Positions 54,720 through 64,000 of a stretch of DNA of 64,000 nt are shown here, piece by piece. Position 1 is the stretch's first letter, and each line of letters opens with the position of its first letter. Under the pieces are notes generated by a model. It worked only from the letters and a program-made list of their open reading frames with translations, made no database searches and was not told the origin of the DNA. The translations under genes were made by a program, and so were the position numbers. The DNA is from Streptomyces erythrochromogenes. GTDB lineage: Bacteria; Actinomycetota; Actinomycetes; Streptomycetales; Streptomycetaceae. The stretch spans positions 2,790,001 through 2,854,000 of the forward strand of contig NZ_CP108036.1 in assembly GCF_036170895.1 (NCBI RefSeq), in the 5' to 3' direction.

Positions 54720-57356
54720 CTACCGCAGCAGTACCCCACCGCCGGTGTCCGTGTCCGCCGGGGCCGCGACCAGGCCGAGTTCGGCCGGGGTCGCCAGCAG
54801 CGGGTGCGTCGGCAGGATGCGGACCGTGTAGCCGAAGGGCCCGGTGCGGTCGAGGGCGAGCGGGCCCTCGTACACCCAGCGGCCCTCCATGTCGGGACCG
54901 GCGGCCGGCTTGAGCGGGAAGGTCCGCCCGTCCCGGATCACGTCCTGCGGGTCCACCCGGCCCGCGACCGCCTGCACCTCCACGTCCTCGGGCGCCAGCG
55001 TGTCCAGCGACACCTGCACCCGCAGCGTGAGGGTGGCCCCCAGCTCGGCGGTGCCGTTCACGGGAGCCGCGGCCAGCGCCTCCACGTGCTCGACGCCGAC
55101 CCGCGGCCAGGCCGCCCGGACCCGGCCCTTCCACCAGGCGAGGTCCCGCGCCGCGTCGGCGGTCAGGGAGCGGTGGGCGAGCGCGGCCGGCGCGTACAGC
55201 CGCTCCACGTACTCGCGCACCATCCGTCCGGCGAGGACCTTCGGTCCCAGCGACACGAGCGTGCGCCGGACCATCTCGATCCACCGCACCGGGAGCCCGG
55301 CGCGCCCGGCCCGGTCGTAGAACCGCGGCGCGACCCGGCCTTCGATCAGCTCGTAGAGGGCGCTCGCCTCCAGGTGGTCCCGGCGGTCCTCGTCCGCGCC
55401 GAGCCCGTCGGCGGTCGGGATGGCCCAGCCGAAGTCCGGCTCGAACCACTCGTCCCACCACCCGTCCAGCACGGACAGGTTCAGACAGCCGTTCAGCGCG
55501 GCCTTCATGCCGCTCGTGCCGCACGCCTCCAGCGGGCGCAGCGGGTTGTTGAGCCAGACGTCGCAGCCCGGGTAGAGCTTCTGCGCCATGGCCATGCCGT
55601 AGTCGGGCAGGAAGACGATCCGGTGCCGCACCCGCGGGTCGTCCGCGAACCGCACCAGCTCCTGCACCAGCCGCTTCCCGCCGTCGTCGGCCGGGTGCGC
55701 CTTGCCCGCGACGACGATCTGCACCGGCCGCTCCGGGTCCAGCAGCAGCCTGCGCAGCCGGTCCGGGTCGCGCAGCATCAGCGTCAGCCGCTTGTACGAG
55801 GGCACGCGCCGGGCGAAGCCGATGGTCAGCACGTCGGGGTCGAGGACGGAGTCCACCCAGCCCAGTTCGGCCGCGGCGGCCCCGCGCTGGAGCCACGAGG
55901 CCCGCAGCCGGTCCCGTACCTCCTGCACCAGCTGCTCGCGCAGCACCCGGCGCAGGTCCCACACGTCCTGGTCGGGGATGTCGGCGACCGCGTCCCAGCG
56001 GCGGGAGCCGCCGACCGACAGGGCGTCCTCGGTGCGGCCGGCGCCGATCTGGCGGGCGCCGAGCCGGACCACCTCGGGGGCCACCCAGGTCGGGGCGTGG
56101 ACCCCGTTGGTCACGGAGGTGATGGGCACGTCGGCCGGGTCGAAGCCGGGCCACAGGCCGGCGAACATCTCCCGGCTGACCGCGCCGTGCAGGGTGGACA
56201 CCCCGTTGGCCCGCTGGGCCAGCCGCAGCCCCATCACCGCCATGTTGAACACGCCGGGGTCGCCCCCGGGGAAGGATTCGGCGCCCAGCTCCAGGATCCG
56301 GTCGACCGGTACGCCGGCCAGCTCACCGCCGTCGCCGAAGTGCCGGGCGACCAGGCTCCGCTCGAAGCGGTCGATCCCGGCCGGGACGGGGGTGTGCGTG
56401 GTGAACACGGTCCCGGCGCGCACCGCCTCGACGGCGGCGTCGAAGCCGAGGCCCTGCTCCCGCTCCAGTTCCCTTATGCGTTCGAGGCCCAGGAAGCCGG
56501 CGTGGCCCTCGTTGGTGTGGAAGACCTCGGGCTCGGGGTGGCCGCTGATCCCGCAGTACGCGCGCACCGCGCGCACCCCGCCGATGCCCAGCAGCATCTC
56601 CTGGAGCAACCGGTGGTCGCTGCCGCCGCCGTAGAGCCGGTCGGTCACCTCGCGGGCCGCGGCGTCGTTGTCCTCGACGTCGGAGTCCAGGAGGAGCAGC
56701 GGCACGCGGCCGACGCGCGCCTGCCAGATGTGGGCGTGCAGGGCGCGGCCGCCGGGCAGGGTCAGCGAGACGCGGGCGGGTGTGCCGTCGTCATGGCGGA
56801 GCAGGCCGAGCGGAAGTTCGTTGGGGTCGAGGACCGGATAGTGCTCCTGCTGCCAGCCGTCGCGGGAGAGCGACTGGCGGAAGTAGCCGTGCCGGTAGAG
56901 GAGTCCCACGCCGATGAGCGGGACTCCGAGGTCGCTGGCGGCCTTCAGGTGGTCCCCGGCGAGGATGCCGAGGCCGCCGGAGTACTGGGGCAGGGCGGCG
57001 GTGATCCCGAACTCGGGAGAGAAGTAGGCGATGGCGGCGGGCAGTTCCGTGCCGTTCTCGCGGCTCTGGTACCACCTCCCGCCGTTCACGTAGTCATCGA
57101 GGTCGGCGGCGGCGACGGCCAGGCGCCGCAGGAACCGGCGGTCTGCGGCCAGTTCCTCGAGCCTGGCGGCGGAGACGGAGCCGAGCAGCCGGACGGGATC
57201 TCCGCCCGCGGCCTGCCAGCCCTCGGGGTCGACGGATTGGAAGAGTTCGCGGGTCTCGGCGTGCCACGACCAGCGCAGATTGCGCGCGAGATCGGTGAGC
57301 GGCAGCAGGGACTCCGGGAGGACGGGGCGCACGGTGAATCGACGGATAGCCTTCAC
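54720..57356 (-). CDS. glgP: Alpha-glucan (glycogen) phosphorylase
   Basis: 878-residue PLP enzyme releasing glucose-1-phosphate from alpha-1,4-glucans. It belongs to the actinobacterial type with an N-terminal DUF3417 module (RPVLPESLLPLTDLARNLRW). Visible landmarks are IAYFSPEFGITAALPQYSGG, VFHTNEGHAGFLGLERI, VTNGVHAPTWVAPEV, VVAGKAHPADDGGKRLVQ and the PLP region EACGTSGMKAALNGCLNLS with its active-site lysine. GTG 57356 has AAGGTGGAACGT upstream. It is divergent from glgE across 874 bp. It links glycogen breakdown to the glgE-treS-mak synthesis genes on the other strand. Confidence 0.95.
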   Translation of the reverse strand: MKAIRRFTVRPVLPESLLPLTDLARNLRWSWHAETRELFQSVDPEGWQAAGGDPVRLLGSVSAARLEELAADRRFLRRLAVAAADLDDYVNGGRWYQSRENGTELPAAIAYFSPEFGITAALPQYSGGLGILAGDHLKAASDLGVPLIGVGLLYRHGYFRQSLSRDGWQQEHYPVLDPNELPLGLLRHDDGTPARVSLTLPGGRALHAHIWQARVGRVPLLLLDSDVEDNDAAAREVTDRLYGGGSDHRLLQEMLLGIGGVRAVRAYCGISGHPEPEVFHTNEGHAGFLGLERIRELEREQGLGFDAAVEAVRAGTVFTTHTPVPAGIDRFERSLVARHFGDGGELAGVPVDRILELGAESFPGGDPGVFNMAVMGLRLAQRANGVSTLHGAVSREMFAGLWPGFDPADVPITSVTNGVHAPTWVAPEVVRLGARQIGAGRTEDALSVGGSRRWDAVADIPDQDVWDLRRVLREQLVQEVRDRLRASWLQRGAAAAELGWVDSVLDPDVLTIGFARRVPSYKRLTLMLRDPDRLRRLLLDPERPVQIVVAGKAHPADDGGKRLVQELVRFADDPRVRHRIVFLPDYGMAMAQKLYPGCDVWLNNPLRPLEACGTSGMKAALNGCLNLSVLDGWWDEWFEPDFGWAIPTADGLGADEDRRDHLEASALYELIEGRVAPRFYDRAGRAGLPVRWIEMVRRTLVSLGPKVLAGRMVREYVERLYAPAALAHRSLTADAARDLAWWKGRVRAAWPRVGVEHVEALAAAPVNGTAELGATLTLRVQVSLDTLAPEDVEVQAVAGRVDPQDVIRDGRTFPLKPAAGPDMEGRWVYEGPLALDRTGPFGYTVRILPTHPLLATPAELGLVAAPADTDTGGGVLLR

Positions 57357-57607
57357 ACGTTCCACCTTCGCAGGGGATTGCGGATCGGAGCGGCCGCACC
57401 ACGCTGTGCACCCGCGCATCACCCCGGGAAGGCTAGCGACGCCCCCGCATTCCGGCCATGGCGCCTAGGTCCTGTCGTCGAAGTAGCGCCGGTCAGGCCC
57501 GCGGCGTCCGGCGCCATGGGGTCTCCCCAGGCCGCAGGGCCCAGGGGAACCATCGCGAGGCGGAGGGGCGCCCGGGCACCGGACGTACTCGGGCGCCCCG
57601 ACAATCT

Positions 57608-57636
57608 GGGGGTCCCCCCGGACGGAGCCTGGGGGA
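57608..57636. repeat. Streptomyces-type short intergenic palindromic repeat
   Basis: 29-bp element of a G-run, a C-run, GGACGGAGCC and a second G-run. From memory it is a common Streptomyces intergenic form; it resembles the element at 1038-1066 in size and run pattern. Confidence 0.45.
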
Positions 57637-57962
57637 TGGGGTGCGGTGCCGGACGTCGCGGGCCAGGCGGGACTTTGACGACAGGCCAGGGCGGGCACGA
57701 CGGCCCGGGGCGGCGTCCGCGTGCAGGAGCGGGGAGCCGCGGGGGCCATCTTCGGCCAGATGTCACAAGCCCCCCTGCAACAGGGGGCCCTCCCACCTCA
57801 GGAGGGAGTGAGCGGCTGTCTCCCGTACCCCCGCGCGGGTGGTTCCCGAGGGGCTCCCGGAGACGGGTGGGACCGGTGTGCCGGCCCTCTACGTCACCTA
57901 GTCCCAGCCGACTTGACGGAGCCCCGCCGGATGTCGAGCCGGGCCTTGGTATTGCCCGTTCC

Positions 57963-57978
57963 ACTACGTACGAGTAGT
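57963..57978. promoter_or_regulatory. Candidate operator upstream of glgE
   Basis: Inverted repeat ACTAC-N6-GTAGT followed by TAACCAAG, 253 bp before the glgE start, in a short AT-rich patch. It could be a regulator site for the glycogen genes; no promoter hexamers were fixed nearby. Confidence 0.25.
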
Positions 57979-58230
57979 TAACCAAGTGCGCGGATTGGGC
58001 GGGGTGAGAGTGGGAAGGGCTCCCCGGGTACACGTGGTACACGCACGGCGCACCCGCCCACAAACCCTCTCCCCGCCACCCGAGTGAACGCGGACAGGAG
58101 CGGCCATGCCCGCAGCCCAGCCGTCCACTGAGCGGCTAGAAACAGAGCGAACAGAGCGTGCACTACCAGTCGTGATACCGGCTGGCCTGTTGTCACCGAG
58201 CCCCGCGAACTGCCCCCAGGTGATCCCATC

Positions 58231-61940
<3,710 letters not shown>

Positions 61941-61975
61941 CCGGCACGGCCACAGGCGGACCACGCCTCAACCAG

Positions 61976-62011
61976 GGGGCGGGCGGCTCGAATGGGTCAA
62001 TCGCCCGCCCC
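61976..62011 (+). terminator. Hairpin between treS and mak
   Basis: 10-bp stem GGGGCGGGCG / CGCCCGCCCC with a 16-nt loop, 35 bp after the treS stop. It may terminate or attenuate glgE-treS transcription, so mak-glgB could have a separate promoter in 62012-62118. Confidence 0.5.
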
Positions 62012-62118
62012 TGTACGGATCATCCTGACCCGACACTCGCACATGCCGGAGAAGCAACTGCCGCGCATCCGGGACACTCTGCGCATTCTGTGACGGCCCG
62101 GGGAAAGGACGCGACGCC

Positions 62119-63570
62119 ATGTCGGAGGCTGCATCCGCCCGGAGCCGGCTGACGGCCGACCGGGCCGCCGGGATCGCCCCGCTGGAACCGATGCTGCGGG
62201 CCTGGCTGCCCGCACAGCGCTGGTTCGCGGGCAAGGGGCGGGCCATCAGCAGACTCACGACCGTCTCGGCGGCCGACCTGCTGCCCCCCGGATCCACCCC
62301 CGGACTGCTGCACGTACTGCTCGACGTGGACGGGGACTGCTACCAGCTGCTGCTGGGCATCCGCCCGTCCCTGCCGCCCGCCCTCGCGCCCACCCTGATC
62401 GGCCACGCCGAGGACGGGCCGTACGCGGGCCGGGCGGTCTACGAGGCCCTGGGCGACCCCCGGCTCGCGGCGATGCTGCTGGAGCGGCTGCGCTCGCCCG
62501 GCGTGCTCGGCCCGCTGCGCTTCGACCGGGATCCCGCCACGCCGGTCCCGGCCGGGCTCACGCCCCGGCCGCTGTCCGGGGAACAGACGAACTCCTCCCT
62601 CATCTACGGAGATTCGTTCATCCTGAAGGTGTTCCGCCGGGTCGGTCCCGGGGTCAATCCGGACCTGGAGCTGCCCAGGGCGCTGGCCGCCGCCGGCTGC
62701 ACGCGGGTGCCGGCGCCCGTCGCCTGGTACGAGGCCGAGCCGCCCGGCGGCGAACCGCTGACCCTGGGCGTGCTCCAGCCGTACCTGCGCGGCTCCGACG
62801 ACGGCTGGCAGCTCGCGCTGCGCCGGCTCGGCGCCGGGGAGGACTTCACCGCCGAGGCGCACGCGCTCGGCCGGGCCACCGCCGAGGTGCACAGCGCGCT
62901 CGCCGCCGCCCTGCCCACCGTCGCGCTCGGCCCGGAGCAGACCGCCCGGCTGGCCGCCGGGATGACGGCGCGGCTGGCCGCCACCGCCCGGGAGGTGCCG
63001 GCGCTGCGGCCCTACGAGGCCGGGCTGCGGGGGGCCTTCGACGCGCTGGCCGCGTCCCGCGGTACGGGGGTGGCCGCCCAGCGCATCCACGGCGACCTCC
63101 ATCTGGGTCAGACCCTGCGCACCCTCGACGGCAGCTGGTCGTTGATCGACTTCGAGGGCGAGCCGGCCCGGCCGCTGGCCGACCGGCGCCGTCCCGAACC
63201 GGCGGTGCGCGACATCGCCGGGATACTGCGTTCCTTCGACTACGCCGCCCGCTCGCACCGGCCGTTCGCCCCCGCCTGGGCCGACGACTGCCGGGCCGCG
63301 TTCTGCGAGGGCTACGCCCGCACCACCGGCCGGGACCCGCGCGAGGATCCCGTGCTGCTGCGGGCGTACGAGACCGACAAGGCGGTGTACGAGGCCCGTT
63401 ACGAGTCCCGGCACCGCCCCGACTGGCTGCACGTCCCGATGGCCGCGATCCGGCGGCTCTCGGAACCCGCGCGGCCCGCCCACCGCGTGCCGCCGACCCC
63501 GCCCGCCCCGGGCGCGCTCTCACCCCACCCGCACCCCCACCCGAAGCCCCCGAGGAGGCCGCTCGCGTGA
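62119..63570 (+). CDS. mak: Maltokinase (Pep2 type)
   Basis: 483-residue kinase with a eukaryotic-like aminoglycoside-phosphotransferase fold, making maltose-1-phosphate from maltose and ATP, the GlgE donor. The N-terminal cap has WLPAQRWFAGKGR. The catalytic loop is HGDLHLGQTL with Asp326, and the metal-binding motif LIDFEGEP has Asp344. The C-terminus ends in a Pro/His-rich tail (HPHPHPKPPRRP), which looks species-specific. ATG 62119 follows GGAAAGGACGCGACGCC. Its stop overlaps glgB's GTG (GTGA), so the two are coupled. Confidence 0.94.
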   Translation: MSEAASARSRLTADRAAGIAPLEPMLRAWLPAQRWFAGKGRAISRLTTVSAADLLPPGSTPGLLHVLLDVDGDCYQLLLGIRPSLPPALAPTLIGHAEDGPYAGRAVYEALGDPRLAAMLLERLRSPGVLGPLRFDRDPATPVPAGLTPRPLSGEQTNSSLIYGDSFILKVFRRVGPGVNPDLELPRALAAAGCTRVPAPVAWYEAEPPGGEPLTLGVLQPYLRGSDDGWQLALRRLGAGEDFTAEAHALGRATAEVHSALAAALPTVALGPEQTARLAAGMTARLAATAREVPALRPYEAGLRGAFDALAASRGTGVAAQRIHGDLHLGQTLRTLDGSWSLIDFEGEPARPLADRRRPEPAVRDIAGILRSFDYAARSHRPFAPAWADDCRAAFCEGYARTTGRDPREDPVLLRAYETDKAVYEARYESRHRPDWLHVPMAAIRRLSEPARPAHRVPPTPPAPGALSPHPHPHPKPPRRPLA

Positions 63571-64000
63571 GCGCCGCACGACAGCCGTCACCGACCGTCC
63601 GCGACGAAACCGCAACCGCCCCGGCGGCGGCCAAGAAGCCACGCACGCCCCGGGCCCGCCGCGCCGCCCCTCCGCACGGGGTCCGGCCGGCGCCGGCGCT
63701 CGCCGCAGGGGAACGGGCCAGGCTGCTGGAGGGCCGCCACCACGACCCGCACGCGGTGCTGGGTGCGCGCACCCAGCGCGGCGGGGTGGCCTTCCGGGTG
63801 CTGCGCCCGCACGCCAAGGCGGTCACGGTCATCGCCAAGGGGCTGCGGGCCGAGCTCCACGACGACGGCGACGGGCTGTTCTCCGGGCTGCTGCCGCTGA
63901 CCGCGGTGCCGGACTACCGGCTGCTGGTGGCGTACGAGAGCGACGAGATCGAGGTCCACGACCCCTACCGGTTCCTGCCCTCCCTCGGCGAACTGGACCT
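63567..64000 (+). CDS. glgB: 1,4-alpha-glucan branching enzyme (N-terminal part, cut by window edge)
   Basis: The first 144 codons of glgB. A low-complexity Ala/Pro/Arg-rich leader (about 1-45) is followed by the GlgB N-domain: LLEGRHHDPHAVLGARTQRG, FRVLRPHAKAVTVIAKGLRA, LFSGLLPLTAVPDYRLLVAY and a VHDPYRFLPSLGELD block, which is typical for the amino-terminal CBM48-like module of branching enzymes. The catalytic barrel lies beyond the window. GTG 63567 has GAGGAGG upstream and overlaps the mak stop. It completes the glgE-treS-mak-glgB set. Confidence 0.93.
   Translation, partial: MSAARQPSPTVRDETATAPAAAKKPRTPRARRAAPPHGVRPAPALAAGERARLLEGRHHDPHAVLGARTQRGGVAFRVLRPHAKAVTVIAKGLRAELHDDGDGLFSGLLPLTAVPDYRLLVAYESDEIEVHDPYRFLPSLGELD

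Larger units (their letters stand above)
57357..58230. other. Long glgP-glgE intergenic region
   Basis: 874 bp between divergent glgP and glgE. It holds an inverted repeat with 10-bp arms GGGGCGCCCG / CGGGCGCCCC (57565-57599), a palindromic repeat element (57608-57636), an ACTAC-N6-GTAGT site (57963-57978) and a nine-base direct repeat AACAGAGCG (58141-58158). Promoters for both genes should be inside. No gene passes inspection: the open frames lack ribosome binding sites and family matches. Confidence 0.55.

Noticed and set aside
62043..62093. 16-codon open frame (MPEKQLPRIRDTLRIL) between treS and mak
   Set aside because: No ribosome binding site and no known leader-peptide pattern such as repeated rare codons; it is probably chance.

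Overview
This window looks like the core chromosome of a Streptomyces (high-GC actinobacterium). The reasons are the very high G+C content with strong third-position bias, frequent GTG/TTG starts, SseB-family pairs, a tandem glycine riboswitch before gcvT, a GlgE-type maltosyl-phosphate glycogen pathway, and long perfect GC hairpins without U-tracts as terminators. From memory, the gene order glgB-mak-treS-glgE-glgP ... M4 protease ... glgX-Ldt ... sdaA-glyA-gcvH-gcvT ... peptide ABC transporter resembles one S. coelicolor chromosomal block; no alignment was run. I saw no rRNA, tRNA, CRISPR array, phage or insertion sequence.

Layout. 1-862: start of a thioesterase-family gene and a TRIC-type channel. 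1144-7350: a five-gene peptide ABC transporter operon on the minus strand, with a strong hairpin between the binding-protein gene and the next permease gene. 7824-10187: two SseB-like genes and a P-loop kinase-like gene. 10382-15181: glycine riboswitch, gcvT, gcvH, glyA, sdaA (one-carbon, glycine and serine metabolism). 15333-22045: small secreted, regulatory and metabolic genes, including an internally deleted FMN-reductase-like gene and a deacetylase-like lipoprotein coupled to a YncE-like beta-propeller lipoprotein. 22142-28759: a cell-wall island of three L,D-transpeptidases around two secreted proteins with CnaB/SpaA folds. 28933-31317: glgX.

31283-50315 is the accessory part. A MarR regulator is divergent from an MFS transporter, with a compact operator over an apparently leaderless promoter. 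A polysaccharide cluster follows: CDP-alcohol transferase, cytidylyltransferase, two GT4 glycosyltransferases, a Wzz/BY-kinase-like protein with a degraded P-loop, a flippase, a Wzy-like polymerase, an acyltransferase, gmd and fcl (GDP-fucose synthesis), a polyprenyl-phosphate sugar-1-phosphate transferase and a large secreted LamG protein. Together these could initiate, extend, export and polymerise a deoxyhexose-containing (probably fucosylated) surface polymer. The product cannot be read from the sequence.

50698-53865: secreted M4 metalloprotease with a P-domain, then a decayed nitronate monooxygenase. 53884-64000: a secreted acidic protein, glgP, and glgE-treS-mak-glgB (last gene cut by the window end). 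With glgX these cover synthesis of alpha-glucan from trehalose/maltose-1-phosphate, branching, debranching and phosphorolysis.
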